From Chloroflexota bacterium (GTDB taxonomy: Bacteria; Chloroflexota; UBA11872): a stretch of 64,000 nt of DNA. This document shows, in pieces, positions 17,157 through 26,112 of the stretch. Position 1 is the first letter of the stretch, and each line of letters begins with the position of its first letter. The notes below the pieces were generated by a model. That model made no database searches, had not been told where the DNA came from, and saw only the letters and a list, made by a program, of their open reading frames with translations. The stretch covers positions 16,633-80,632 of the forward strand of contig WTFW01000120.1 of NCBI GenBank assembly GCA_011523785.1, given 5' to 3'. Position numbers and translations under genes: made by a program.

Positions 17157-17944
17157 CGTCTGGCGAAGAAGTCGCGGCCGCCGTCGATGGCGATGGTCGT
17201 TCCGGTCACAAAGCCGGCGGCGGGCGAGGCAAGGTAGACGACGGCGGCGGCTATTTCCTCCGGATCCGCAGCCCGCCCCCGCGCTGTGTGGTGCAGGATG
17301 GCGTTCAGCTCGGACGGATTGGCCCGCACGTGGGCGGTCATGTCGGTGATGACCTGGCCCGGCGCCAGGGCCACGACGCGGATGCCGTCGTTGGCGTACT
17401 CGCGGCTGAAGCCGCGCGTCAACGCATGAACTCCGGCCTTGCTGGCTCCGTACAGTCCGGCGCCCTTGGTCCCTGCAATGGATCCGATGTTGACTATTGC
17501 GCCGCCGCCGGCCGCGGCCAGGTGGGGACGGGCCGCCTGGCAGCCGAAGAGTACGGCGCCGAGGTTGATGTCGTACATGCGGTCGAACTCGGCCGGGTCG
17601 TGGATTTCAAACCCGCCGCGATGGGAGACGCCGGCGTTGTTGACAAGGAGGTCGAGCCCGCCCAGCTCATCGGCCGCGGCGTCGATGGCCGGTGCGATGG
17701 CTTCCAGGTTGGCGAGGTCCAGCGGAACGACGTGCGCGCGGCGGCCCAAGGTTTCGATCTCCGCGGCAAGCTCGGTCAGCCGGGCTTCGTCGCGGGCGGC
17801 CAAGGCTACGTCAGCCCCGGACTCGGCCAGCGCGATTGCAATGGCCCGTCCAATGCCGCGGCTGGCGCCGGTGACGAAGGCGCGGCGGCCGTGGAGGCGG
17901 AAGCGGTCGAGGACGGGCATTTGCAACTTCTGACGTGGGCTCAT
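17153..17944 (-). CDS. Short-chain dehydrogenase/reductase (SDR) 2
   Basis: Second classical SDR, 263 residues, first gene of the two-SDR operon. It shows TGASRGIG near residue 25, NNAGVSHRGG, the catalytic Ser in IVNIGSIAGT, YGASK and the end FVTGTTIAIDGG. It is only partly similar to its partner, so the pair is probably a functional pair, not a recent duplication. The frame starts at ATG 17944; a second ATG nine codons in (MPVLDRF) is a possible alternative start because the Rossmann strand begins 10 residues after it. Confidence 0.92.
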   Translation of the reverse strand: MSPRQKLQMPVLDRFRLHGRRAFVTGASRGIGRAIAIALAESGADVALAARDEARLTELAAEIETLGRRAHVVPLDLANLEAIAPAIDAAADELGGLDLLVNNAGVSHRGGFEIHDPAEFDRMYDINLGAVLFGCQAARPHLAAAGGGAIVNIGSIAGTKGAGLYGASKAGVHALTRGFSREYANDGIRVVALAPGQVITDMTAHVRANPSELNAILHHTARGRAADPEEIAAAVVYLASPAAGFVTGTTIAIDGGRDFFARR

Positions 17945-18026
17945 GTTGTGCTCAGCCTAGCGGCAGCAGCCGAGAGTTGAGCGCCAATCGTCGACTCGCC
18001 GACACAGGACTTGGCACACACGTTTG

Positions 18027-18533
18027 CTAGCCCGCCGCAGGCGGATCCCCGATAGTCCCGGCGCTCGAGTCCTGCGGTTCTGGTGGATCAATGTCCTGGT
18101 GCCCGCGCTGCCGGAGGGTTCCGTAGACGAACACGCCCGCGGCAGAGGCGATAGCGCCTATTACGGTGGCAGTCCCAAGGGCGTGCTGTCCCAGTGTTGC
18201 CAGACCCCAGGCAAAGGCGAATGCGGCGAGGACGACGGTTAGACCCGCGAAGACACCGACAATGCTGCGCCAGGCATCCAGGGTCTCAAGCTTCTGGCGA
18301 TGCGCCTGCTGTCGCTCGGCCAGCGCCAGGATTCGCTCCGGGGCATCGGGCTGCACGTCCTTGTACTGAGCAAGCGTCGTCGGTGGTGGAATCGGACCGG
18401 CGTACAACGAAGTCTGGACGGCCCGAATGAGTTGACTCGTGGAGTGCGTGTCGAGGTTTCCGGCGCCGGGGGCGTCGGAGCGCTCGTCGCTGCTTGAAGC
18501 GTCGTCTAGGTGTTGATTCTCGTCGTGCGACAC
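18027..18533 (-). CDS. DUF2335 predicted membrane protein
   Basis: A 168-residue protein matching the DUF2335 family, of unknown function. The conserved core is present: SLYAGPIPPPTTLAQYK, then APERILALAERQQAHR near residues 68-80, followed by two hydrophobic segments (about 91-113 and 118-137). The N-terminal 35 residues are acidic and probably disordered, and the tail is Pro/Asp-rich. The start is GTG 18533, which lies inside the last codons of the upstream 85-residue gene (28-base overlap), so translation of the two is likely coupled. The family is described as a predicted membrane protein; I do not infer a role beyond the pairing. Confidence 0.82.
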   Translation of the reverse strand: MSHDENQHLDDASSSDERSDAPGAGNLDTHSTSQLIRAVQTSLYAGPIPPPTTLAQYKDVQPDAPERILALAERQQAHRQKLETLDAWRSIVGVFAGLTVVLAAFAFAWGLATLGQHALGTATVIGAIASAAGVFVYGTLRQRGHQDIDPPEPQDSSAGTIGDPPAAG

Positions 18534-18763
18534 GCGGCTTTGTCTTCACGCTCGGCTCGGTATGCCTGAAGCGCCGCCCGCATGTCGTCCCCAACCGCCT
18601 GCCAGTCCGCCCACATGGCAAGCGCATCCGCCCGAGAACCCGAGGTGGTGACGCTGTATCGATTCAAAGCGCCGCCAAAGTCAAAGATGCTCGCTACCCC
18701 GGTCCAGAACGACGGCCGCGCATACCGAGCCGGCATGCGCAGCGCATTGCGCTTGTTGAGCAA
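18506..18763 (-). CDS. 85-residue hypothetical protein paired with DUF2335
   Basis: Soluble, helical-looking small protein with SIFDFGGALNRY and a Trp-rich helix DALAMWADWQAVGDDMRAAL. I do not recognise a named family. The start is TTG 18763: a perfect GGAGG lies 7 bases upstream, which strongly supports translation from this codon instead of the later ATG at 18736. The 3' end overlaps the DUF2335 gene by 28 bases. Being the first gene of a two-gene unit, it is probably a partner of the membrane protein. Confidence 0.72.
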   Translation of the reverse strand: MLNKRNALRMPARYARPSFWTGVASIFDFGGALNRYSVTTSGSRADALAMWADWQAVGDDMRAALQAYRAEREDKAACRTTRINT

Positions 18764-18770
18764 GAAAAAA

Positions 18771-18775
18771 CCTCC
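18771..18775 (-). promoter_or_regulatory. Strong Shine-Dalgarno GGAGG that decides a TTG start
   Basis: GGAGG on the minus strand is followed by 7 bases (TTTTTTC) and then TTG at 18763. It is among the clearest ribosome sites in the window and fixes the start of the 85-residue gene. Confidence 0.75.
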
Positions 18776-18808
18776 ACTCAGTGATCAAGGTTACAACGGT
18801 TGCAAGGC

Positions 18809-19714
18809 TTACGTCCCGGAGTCTGCGAGACGACGAATGTCGTGCCTTCGCGGCATCGAGGGTTGCGCGCCCGGTGTGGCGGCGGCCAGGGCGCCGGCGG
18901 CCTGGCCCCAGCGCAGGGCGGTTTCGACCGGACGACCGGCCGCCAGCGCCGCGGCGAACACGCCGCAGAAGGCGTCGCCGGCGCCGGTGGTGTCGACGAC
19001 GGTTGTTGGAAAGGCGGGTTGGACGTGGGTTTGGCCGTCGACGTGGGCGACCAGGCCCTGGCCGCCCAGCGTGACGACGCAGCCGCGGTGGGTTCGCGTG
19101 GCCAGGGCCCTGGCCAGCGCTGCAGGGTCGTCGGCGTTTGAGTCGGCGGTCAACTGCGCGGCTTCGATCTCGTTGACGACGGCGATGTCCACCAGGGCGA
19201 AATCGATGGCCACGCCCTCGTCGACCGGGGAGACGTTAAGCACGCGTAGGCCGGGTGGCGCGGCCCCGAAGGCGGCGTTGGTGACGTCATCCGGGACCTC
19301 GCGCTGTCCGATCACGGCGTCCGGCTGAATGCCGGCGATTGCGCTTGTGATATCTGCCGGATCGATTTCGAAGTTCGCGCCTTCGGCCACGGCTATGGAG
19401 TTGGCGCCGGCATCGTCAACGGCAATGAGCGCCGTGCCGGTGGCGGCCGAGTCCACCCGGGCGACATGCGTGGTGTCCACGCCTTCAGCGATCAGGCCGC
19501 GTAGGAGGTCGTCGCCGTCGGGGTCCGTACCGACGGCAGCTAGCATGCTGACCGTCGCGCCGGCGCGGGCAGCGGCCACGGCCTGGTTGGCGCCCTTGCC
19601 ACCGGCATAGCGCGCGAGGCGGCCGTGGTGGACGGTTTCCCCGGGCCGGGGGATGCGCGGGACGCGGATGACGATGTCCTGGTTGATGCTGCCCACCACG
19701 GCGATGCAACTCAT
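18809..19714 (-). CDS. rbsK: PfkB-family sugar kinase, ribokinase-like
   Basis: ATP-dependent sugar kinase of 301 residues, probably phosphorylating ribose or a similar sugar. It has the ribokinase start VVGSINQDIVI, PFKB signature 1 (YAGGKGANQAVAAARAG) and signature 2 with the catalytic Asp (DTTGAGDAFCG). The open frame continues upstream to 19825, but ATG 19714 fits the family N-terminus and overlaps the stop of the WecG/TagA gene by 4 bases (ATGA). It is the last gene of the folK to rbsK operon. No ribose transporter is near, so the substrate is assigned by similarity only. Confidence 0.9.
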   Translation of the reverse strand: MSCIAVVGSINQDIVIRVPRIPRPGETVHHGRLARYAGGKGANQAVAAARAGATVSMLAAVGTDPDGDDLLRGLIAEGVDTTHVARVDSAATGTALIAVDDAGANSIAVAEGANFEIDPADITSAIAGIQPDAVIGQREVPDDVTNAAFGAAPPGLRVLNVSPVDEGVAIDFALVDIAVVNEIEAAQLTADSNADDPAALARALATRTHRGCVVTLGGQGLVAHVDGQTHVQPAFPTTVVDTTGAGDAFCGVFAAALAAGRPVETALRWGQAAGALAAATPGAQPSMPRRHDIRRLADSGT

Positions 19715-20496
19715 CGAACCCCAATCTCCAGGCCAAGGGCTTCGAGGATGGCGAGGCGGGCGAATTCCGGCAACGCGCGCATACGTCGCCAGCGCCAGGG
19801 CTCCCTGGCGAGGCGGTAGGCCCACTCAAGCCCAAGCCGGCGCAGCGGCGCGGGGGCGCGCGGAATGCGGCCGGCCAGGTAGTCCAGGGTTCCGCCGACG
19901 CCGATGCCCACCACCGGCGCCAGGTCCCGCAGATTGCGGTCGAGCCAGAACTCCTGCGCGGGCGCGCCGTAGGCGGCCAGGACGATGTGCGGGCGAAACT
20001 CGTGGATCAGGGCCCGGGCTTCGGCGTCACCGTCTGGTCCAGGCTCCCCGACCAACGTGGCCGGAGGAGAGAGGGCCGGATAGCGACGTTGCAGTTCGGC
20101 GGCGGCCTGGTCCGCGACGCCGGGGGCCGCGCCCGCCAGCAGCAGGCGATAGCCGTGGACGGCGGCGAGGCCGGCCAGATCGTCCACCAGGTCGACTCCG
20201 GTAACGCGCTGCCGCATTGGCAGGCGTCGGAGGCGGGCCGCGGCGACGATGCCCGCGCCGTCGGGGACGTTGAGGCGCGTGCGTTCCAGCAGTTCGCCGT
20301 AGGCGAGGTCATGGCGCGCGCGCATAACGATTTCGGGGTTGATCGTCACCACCTGCGCGCGGGCGACGGAAGCCAGCCAGGCGTCGATCCAGGCCACGGT
20401 GAGCCCGCGCCCAATGGCATGAACGCGCACGCCGAGGATGTGCGTTTCGAGCTCGTCGAGGAGGGTGTCCGTGCGGTTGGTCGTGGCGGTACTCAC
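19711..20496 (-). CDS. WecG/TagA/CpsF family glycosyltransferase (GT26)
   Basis: A 261-residue enzyme of the family that adds N-acetylmannosamine(uronate) or a related sugar to a polyprenyl-linked acceptor during cell-envelope polymer synthesis. Family motifs are clear: VVTINPEIVMRA, the catalytic-Asp loop VPDGAGIV, VTGVDLV, LAAYGAPAQEFW and GVGGTLDYLAGR. It acts at the cytoplasmic face of the membrane; the C-terminus has the basic, Trp-rich stretch EPWRWRRMRAL typical of the membrane-binding tail. The start is GTG 20496. It is followed by ribokinase and preceded by a GT9 enzyme, in line with an envelope-glycan operon. Confidence 0.93.
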   Translation of the reverse strand: MSTATTNRTDTLLDELETHILGVRVHAIGRGLTVAWIDAWLASVARAQVVTINPEIVMRARHDLAYGELLERTRLNVPDGAGIVAAARLRRLPMRQRVTGVDLVDDLAGLAAVHGYRLLLAGAAPGVADQAAAELQRRYPALSPPATLVGEPGPDGDAEARALIHEFRPHIVLAAYGAPAQEFWLDRNLRDLAPVVGIGVGGTLDYLAGRIPRAPAPLRRLGLEWAYRLAREPWRWRRMRALPEFARLAILEALGLEIGVR

Positions 20497-20547
20497 ATGG
20501 CCGTGATGCCGGTGCCTATGTTGACATAACGACTCATAGCGGCGCCG

Positions 20548-21660
20548 TCAGCGAATCAGCTCCAGGACCGTGTCGCGTACTTGCTCGGGCGCAAGCCATT
20601 GCATGCAGAGCGCGTCGCCGAAGCGGCACTCGGCGGGGCGGTCGAAGGTGTAGCAGGGTCCGCAGGGGAGGTTGACGCGTAACGCGCGGGAATCGGGGTG
20701 GCCGGGACCGTGCACGTAGATGTCGGTGGGTCCGTGGAGCATGACGACGCGTCGTCCCAGCGCTCGCGCCAGGTGTCCGGGTCCGCTGTCGGTTGATACG
20801 ACGACGTCGGCATGGGCCAAGACGCCGATGAGTTGGTCAAGGGATGTTTGACCGGTGAGGTCGTGGATGGCTGCGGACTGCGCTATTTCGCTGGCGGTGC
20901 GGCGCGTGTCGGCAAGACCGACGACGGCCAGCGTGGCTGCGGCGGGTTCCAGCTCGCGAGCCAGGGTTGCCCAGTGCGCGTCCGGCCAACGCTTGGCGTC
21001 GCCATGAGCCGCGCCGGGGTGCAGGACGATCAGCGGGCGCGGCAGGTCGGCAAGCAGATCGGTCTCGGTAACTGCCACGACGGTGTGCCAGGCCGGATCC
21101 GCCTGTTGAATCAGGTTGGTGGCCAGTTGGGCCTCATGGGGGCCGCCGTTGCGGCGACGTCCCGGCAGCGCCTGGTCGAAACTGAAGGCGGGCGCTTCGG
21201 CGCGGTAGCCGACCCGCCACCGGGCGCCGCTGAGCGCCACCAGGGCGCCGGCGATTGGGCCGTAGACGCTCACGGCTACGTCGAATTCGCGGGCGCGGAC
21301 TGATAGCAGGATGCGAAGGGCCCTTGCCAAGGCTGTTGGGTCCAGTACCGCCGGCCAGTGTGTGATGGCGCCGCCGTCGAACCGGATGACCTCGTCGACG
21401 GCCGGGCAGCGCTGGACGATGGGCTGCCAGGCGGGCGGCGCCATGAACGCCAGGTGGGCGTGCGGCCAGCGTTGGCGAGCCGCCACAGCGGCGGAGAGGG
21501 AGTTGACCACGTCGCCCATCAGGTCGAATCGCACGATGAGGACGCGGCGGGGAGTTGCCGGCGGGCTCCGGCGGCCACCGAGTAGGCGCCGCAATCCGAA
21601 GCCGAGGCTCAGCAAGATCCACAGCCCGTGGCCCAGCCAGGTTCGGGTACGGCGCTTCAT
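20548..21660 (-). CDS. Glycosyltransferase family 9 (heptosyltransferase-like)
   Basis: A 370-residue GT-B enzyme of the ADP-heptose:LPS heptosyltransferase family. The N-terminus has a hydrophobic patch (LWILLSLGFGL) and then VLIVRFDLMGDVVNSLSA, the usual GT9 entry. The nucleotide-sugar site is seen as LHPGAA and VVSTDSGPGHLARALGRRV. The C-terminus is cysteine-rich (PCGPCYTFDRPAECRFGDALC), as in a subset of this family. Its ATG overlaps the DUF1992 stop by 4 bases. Whether the sugar is a heptose is not known; GT9 enzymes also occur in bacteria without LPS. Confidence 0.92.
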   Translation of the reverse strand: MKRRTRTWLGHGLWILLSLGFGLRRLLGGRRSPPATPRRVLIVRFDLMGDVVNSLSAAVAARQRWPHAHLAFMAPPAWQPIVQRCPAVDEVIRFDGGAITHWPAVLDPTALARALRILLSVRAREFDVAVSVYGPIAGALVALSGARWRVGYRAEAPAFSFDQALPGRRRNGGPHEAQLATNLIQQADPAWHTVVAVTETDLLADLPRPLIVLHPGAAHGDAKRWPDAHWATLARELEPAAATLAVVGLADTRRTASEIAQSAAIHDLTGQTSLDQLIGVLAHADVVVSTDSGPGHLARALGRRVVMLHGPTDIYVHGPGHPDSRALRVNLPCGPCYTFDRPAECRFGDALCMQWLAPEQVRDTVLELIR

Positions 21661-22172
21661 TGGCGGCGCTCGTCCTCGGTGCGCTCGGGCCAGGGCCAGG
21701 CGGCATCGAAGCGTTCCAGAAAAGCGGAAGGCCGAAACAGCACGCGCTGCGCACCGTCCGGCGCCGTCGCCGCCAGCTTGTCGACCTTTTGCCGGGTGTC
21801 GTCAAGCCGCCGTTCGAGCTCGCGTCGTTGCCGAAGGTGCATCGCTCTGGCGCTGTTGAAGGCGTCCTTGAAGTCCGCCGCTCGCCCGGATACCAGGGAC
21901 TCCCGCACGTCGCGCATGCGGCCTTCGTGCCGGGCGAGGTGGTGGCGCAACTCGTCCAGCGCCTGATCCACCTCGCCCGCCAGGGCGATCCAGGGCGGCG
22001 AAACGTTCGCGTCGCGCATCACCCGGAAGGCCAGTCGCAGGTCGGCCGGCACGTGGGGATCATCGGGCGCCAGGTCCAGCGGCTTGCCACGGCCAGTTGT
22101 GCGCTCGAACAGTCCGGACGCGGCGGCTTCGTCAAGCCGGCGGCGTGCTCGGCGGTCCGGGAGCGTCTCCAT
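21657..22172 (-). CDS. DUF1992 (DnaJC28-type) protein
   Basis: A 171-residue soluble protein of the DnaJ homolog subfamily C member 28 conserved domain family, without a J domain. The conserved start is clear: ARRRLDEAAASGLFERTTGRGKPLDL, followed by VPADLRLAFRVMRDANVSPPW. A long charged helical part follows (about 60-130). Function unknown. It sits between folC (2 bases) and the GT9 gene (ATGA overlap) in one operon, which does not by itself reveal a role. Confidence 0.87.
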   Translation of the reverse strand: METLPDRRARRRLDEAAASGLFERTTGRGKPLDLAPDDPHVPADLRLAFRVMRDANVSPPWIALAGEVDQALDELRHHLARHEGRMRDVRESLVSGRAADFKDAFNSARAMHLRQRRELERRLDDTRQKVDKLAATAPDGAQRVLFRPSAFLERFDAAWPWPERTEDERRQ

Positions 22173-22174
22173 GG

Positions 22175-23530
22175 CTAATTCGCTCCCAGCACGGGCGGAT
22201 CGGACTCCACCGGGATTCCGGCGGCCGCTCGAATGTCGGCGGCGACCGCCAGGCTTCCCGTGGCGAGCACGGCCTGTCCGGGCTGCGTGGCGTCGCGCGC
22301 CAGGGCCAGCGCGCTCGCGGCGTCGGGGGCCGCCGTTGCATCAAGGCGTCCGTCAAGCTGGTTGAGCACTATGCCGGATGGCATCCCGCGTGGGTGTCCT
22401 GGCTCGATAACCACCAGGCCTGTCGCAAACGGTCGGAGCGCTTCCGCCATGGGTCGGACCGATTTGTCGCGCAGGGCGCCGAATATGACCGGACCGCGCT
22501 GCAGATTGAGTTGCCGACGCAGCGTTTCGACCACGACGGCGACGGCTTCAACGGTGTGCGCCCCGTCCACGACGACTGGCGGATCGTTGGCTACCAACTC
22601 CAGGCGGCCTGGCCAGCGCGCGGCGGCGAAACCCGCGCGGATCGCGTCGCGTGGAATGGCAACGCCGCGGTCGCCGAGCGCACGGCAGACGGCATAGGCC
22701 AGACCAGCGTTGCGGGCCTGGTGAGGGCCGGCCAGGCCCAGCGGCAGGGCATCGCCCGACAGCGGATCCCGGGCCACGGTGACGGCGCGACCGTCGCGCC
22801 AGCCGGCCGATCCGTCGGTCGCCAGCGCCGGCACGACCTGGACTTCGGCCCCGGCGGCCTCGGCCACGTCACGAATCGCGTCCACGACCTCGCGCGACTG
22901 GTCGCTGACCAGCATCGGAACCCCTGGTTTGGCTATGGCGGCTTTTTCCCGGGCGATTACGGGCAGCGTGTCACCGAGCAGTCGCGTGTGCTCGCGCACG
23001 ATGGTGGTGACGGCCGTGAGGTCGGGCGTCACTACGTTGGTGGCGTCGAGCCGTCCGCCAAGCCCAACTTCCAGGATTGCCAGGTCCACCTCTTCCATTC
23101 GAAACCAGGCCAGTGCCATTGCCGTGCTTATCTCAAACGTGGTTGGAAGGCCCAGCGTTTCGTCGGGGGTCCGCGCTACAGCCACTCGCATTCGATCAAC
23201 AAGGCGCGTAAACGAAGGCGGGTCGATGGGTTGTCCGTCGATCTGAAAGCGCTCGCGAAAACTGTGCAGGTGCGGCTGCGTGTAGAGGCCGGTCTTCAGG
23301 CCGGCGGCTTCGGCGGCCGAGGCAACCAGGGCGCACACGCTGCCCTTGCCCTTGCTGCCGGCCACGTGAACGATTGGCAGGCCGTTGTGCGGGTTGCCAA
23401 GATCGGCCAGCAGCCGCGAGGTTCTTGCCAGACCGCGCTCGAACGGCGGGCCGCCTCCCAGCCCCGTGCCGCGCTCGAAGTCGGCGTAGGCGTAGAGCCA
23501 GGCCAGCGCGTCGGTGTACGTCTCGGACAT
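22175..23530 (-). CDS. folC: Folylpolyglutamate synthase / dihydrofolate synthase
   Basis: Mur-ligase-type enzyme of 451 residues that adds glutamate to dihydropteroate and/or to reduced folates. Seen: ERGLARTSRLLADLGNP near the start, the P-loop HVAGSKGKGS, LYTQPHLHSFRERF, TSTAMALAWF-like second-substrate region, the helix LGGRLDATNVV, and VDGAHTVEAV in the C-terminal domain. The open frame extends to 23869 over folK, but ATG 23530 gives the normal N-terminus. It follows folK after 7 bases, forming a folate pair; folP, folB and folE are not in the window. Confidence 0.95.
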   Translation of the reverse strand: MSETYTDALAWLYAYADFERGTGLGGGPPFERGLARTSRLLADLGNPHNGLPIVHVAGSKGKGSVCALVASAAEAAGLKTGLYTQPHLHSFRERFQIDGQPIDPPSFTRLVDRMRVAVARTPDETLGLPTTFEISTAMALAWFRMEEVDLAILEVGLGGRLDATNVVTPDLTAVTTIVREHTRLLGDTLPVIAREKAAIAKPGVPMLVSDQSREVVDAIRDVAEAAGAEVQVVPALATDGSAGWRDGRAVTVARDPLSGDALPLGLAGPHQARNAGLAYAVCRALGDRGVAIPRDAIRAGFAAARWPGRLELVANDPPVVVDGAHTVEAVAVVVETLRRQLNLQRGPVIFGALRDKSVRPMAEALRPFATGLVVIEPGHPRGMPSGIVLNQLDGRLDATAAPDAASALALARDATQPGQAVLATGSLAVAADIRAAAGIPVESDPPVLGAN

Positions 23531-23537
23531 TGCTCGA

Positions 23538-24041
23538 TTATCGCGGAGCCGAGAGCGACTCTGGCGGGTACGCACGTTCGATACCGGCGCGACCGACCCG
23601 CGCGGCCAGCGTGGATAGCGTGGCATCCGCACCGGGTAGTACCAGGTCTGGCGCCAGGTCCGCCAGCGGCGCCAGCACGAAGCCCCGCTCGGCGAAGGCC
23701 GCGTGCGGAATGTGCAGGCGCGGCGTGCCGACCACCAGGTCTCCGAACGCAATGATGTCCAGGTCCAGTTGACGCGGTCCCAACCGCGGGCCGGGCCGCC
23801 GGCCAGCGGCCAGCTCGAGCGACTTTGCCCAGAAGAACAGACGCTGTGGACCCTCGGTCGTTTCGCCACGAACCGCCGCGTTCAGGAAGGGCGGTTGTGT
23901 GAGCACGCCGACCGGGCTTGTCTCATATACGTGCGAAACCTGGACGTGGCGGAGCACCGTCCGCAGGCCAGCCACGGCGTTTTGAAGGTGCGTCAGCCGG
24001 TCACCGACGTTCGAGCCAAGCCCGATCAGCACGTCCGTCAC
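23538..24041 (-). CDS. folK: 2-amino-4-hydroxy-6-hydroxymethyldihydropteridine pyrophosphokinase
   Basis: HPPK transfers pyrophosphate from ATP to the pterin in folate synthesis. At 167 residues it is typical. It has LIGLGSNVGDRLTHL at the N-terminus, VYETSPVG, PPFLNAAVRGET, and the HPPK signature PRQLDLDIIAFGD followed by LHIPHAAFAERGFVLAPLA. The start is GTG 24041. It is the first gene of the minus-strand operon folK-folC-DUF1992-GT9-WecG-rbsK and diverges from the O-antigen ligase-like gene 208 bases away; no clear promoter hexamers stand out in that gap. Confidence 0.96.
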   Translation of the reverse strand: MTDVLIGLGSNVGDRLTHLQNAVAGLRTVLRHVQVSHVYETSPVGVLTQPPFLNAAVRGETTEGPQRLFFWAKSLELAAGRRPGPRLGPRQLDLDIIAFGDLVVGTPRLHIPHAAFAERGFVLAPLADLAPDLVLPGADATLSTLAARVGRAGIERAYPPESLSAPR

Positions 24042-24249
24042 CGGGGTAGTCCATCGATGGTTGGCGCGGCAGGCCGCCGATTGTCCCGCGCCGGAGGGTG
24101 CCGATCGACCGTTGACTGGTTAGGCTCGCCGGTTTGCGGAACAGAGTACGATTCTGGCCGTTCCCCTGACATGGCGACCGTAATTTGACGCGTCACGCGA
24201 CCACCGTGGGCAGGCGCCCCACACGCGCCGGAGATTTGCGGCGGCAAAG

Positions 24250-26112
24250 GTGAATGCCCAGGGGCTGACAGGGTTACGCCCGAGCTGGCGCCCCGCGATA
24301 GGGAGCGCAGGGTTGGCGCTTGGTTCGCTGCTGGTGATGCTGCCAGCGGCGCTGACCGGACCTGAACTGTTGTGGGTTCGCCTGGTACCGCTGGCCGCCG
24401 GGACGTTTCTGGCGACCGCCGCCGTGGTGGGGCTGCGCTTCCGGCAAGCCCACGATCGCCACCTGGAGATTGGGCTAGCGTCCGCGGGGCTGACGTTGGG
24501 TATCACCGGCGTTCTGGTCCAGGTTGGACTGCTGGCCGCCGCCGCTTGCCTGGTGCTGATCGCTCCCTTGTCGGCCGGGGCGATGCTGTGGCGTGCTCGA
24601 CATGCGCCTGGAAACGGGCCCGGTTGGGTGGGCCTACGGCATCTCAAACCGGATCGCGCGGCCTGGCCCACCGCGGTCCGTGCGGTGGCGATGGGTGTGG
24701 TCGCGGTGGGACTGGCCCTGGTCGGTGTCGTCGCGGGACCGCTGCCGACGCTGGCGCTTACGGCGCTTCTGCTCTTGGCGGTAGTGGTGGCGACGCTTCG
24801 CCTTGTGTTGCCGGCCTTCGACGCGCGGGCGGCGGTCGCCGTGCTGGTTGCGCTGGCCATTGCGGCCGTCCCGTTTCGAGGAGTGGCCGAGATCCAGGTC
24901 AGCGGCATCGCGTTTGGGGCGAGCGACCTCCTGCTGCTTGGGGCGCTGGCCGTCTGGGTGTTCGGTCGTGGCGCCCGAAGTCGAGCATCCGTCCCGAGTT
25001 ACACGTTCGGGCTGCTGATCTTTGCCGGCTGGCTGATGGTCACCGCACTGGCAGCGGCGAATCTGGCGCCGGTGCTCAAAGAAGTCCTGAAGTGGCTCCA
25101 GATTGCGGTGGCGCTGGTAATCCTGGCCGACCTGATGCGCGACCCGTCGGGGCGCCGGATCGTCGCCTGGGCGGTTGGCGCGGCGGTCCTCCTGCAGGCC
25201 GGACTGGGACTGGTCCAAACGGCGGCAGCGGCGGGTCCCGGCGGGTTCGTAGTGGGCGGCGTCCTGCGCGCGTATGGGACCTTCGATCAGCCGAATCCGT
25301 ATGGGGGCTACCTGGGCATTCACTTGCCGCTCATCCTGGCGGCCGCCATCTATGCGCGGGGCTCGCGGCGGCGCTGGCTGGTCCTGCTGGGCATCGTCGT
25401 ATTGGCGGGCATTGTGGCCAGCCGGTCCAGGGGCGCCTGGCTAGGCGTGGGCGCCAGTTCGCTGCTTGTGGCGCTGATGGCCGGTCGTCAGGCGTCGCGG
25501 CGAGTTCGCGGCGCGTTGGTCCTGGTCGCCGCGGCGGTGCTGGTCGCCTCGCTTGTACTCCTGGGCGGGGCGTTGGAGCGGACGCTGCCGCCCGACATTT
25601 CGCGGATGTTGCAAGGCGAGCACCCGGTGGACGACGTTGTGCGTGACCGCGCGCATGACGACTTTGCGGTCGCGCAGCGGGTGGCGCACTGGGCGGCGGG
25701 GTTGCGGATGTTTCAGGATCGGCCCCTGCTGGGCGTTGGCGCCGGGAACTTTGACGATGCCTATCGCGCCTATGCGTTACAGCCCTTCGACGAACCCCTG
25801 GGGCACGCGCACAATGTCGCCCTGAACTTCGGCGCCGAAGCCGGCTTGCCCGGCATGCTCATATTCGCTGGCCTCGTCCTTTGGGCGCTTGGTATCGCTG
25901 TGGGCGCGGTCCGCCGGGCACGCGGCGCGGCGTTTGAATGGGGCGCCGTAGGCGCGCTGGGCGCCCTGGTCGGCTTTGCGACGCACAACCTGGTGGACAG
26001 TCTGTTTGTGAGCGGAATGGGGATTTCATTCGCGCTGATCCTGGCGCTGGCGCTGGCGATTCCGAAGCGGCCACGCGGCCTGGCCTCAAATGCAGAACGG
26101 GCGCTGACGTGA
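24250..26112 (+). CDS. O-antigen ligase/polymerase (Wzy/WaaL-like) membrane protein
   Basis: Integral membrane protein of 620 residues with about a dozen hydrophobic segments from residue 15 on. The O-antigen ligase domain signature is in the second half: TFDQPNPYGGYLGIHLPL and SRSRGAWLGVGAS, followed by a large extracytoplasmic loop (about 445-505, with LGVGAGNF and HAHNVALNFGAE), as in this superfamily. It would ligate or polymerise lipid-linked glycans outside the membrane. GTG 24250 is the start. It heads a plus-strand operon: the next gene starts in the GTGA overlap with its stop. Confidence 0.9.
   Translation: MNAQGLTGLRPSWRPAIGSAGLALGSLLVMLPAALTGPELLWVRLVPLAAGTFLATAAVVGLRFRQAHDRHLEIGLASAGLTLGITGVLVQVGLLAAAACLVLIAPLSAGAMLWRARHAPGNGPGWVGLRHLKPDRAAWPTAVRAVAMGVVAVGLALVGVVAGPLPTLALTALLLLAVVVATLRLVLPAFDARAAVAVLVALAIAAVPFRGVAEIQVSGIAFGASDLLLLGALAVWVFGRGARSRASVPSYTFGLLIFAGWLMVTALAAANLAPVLKEVLKWLQIAVALVILADLMRDPSGRRIVAWAVGAAVLLQAGLGLVQTAAAAGPGGFVVGGVLRAYGTFDQPNPYGGYLGIHLPLILAAAIYARGSRRRWLVLLGIVVLAGIVASRSRGAWLGVGASSLLVALMAGRQASRRVRGALVLVAAAVLVASLVLLGGALERTLPPDISRMLQGEHPVDDVVRDRAHDDFAVAQRVAHWAAGLRMFQDRPLLGVGAGNFDDAYRAYALQPFDEPLGHAHNVALNFGAEAGLPGMLIFAGLVLWALGIAVGAVRRARGAAFEWGAVGALGALVGFATHNLVDSLFVSGMGISFALILALALAIPKRPRGLASNAERALT

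Noticed and set aside
15576-17237. 553-codon plus frame crossing the sialidase-like gene and SDR 1
   Set aside because: It is out of frame with one true gene and opposite to another; its composition is Gly/Arg/Ala/Val-rich without motifs.
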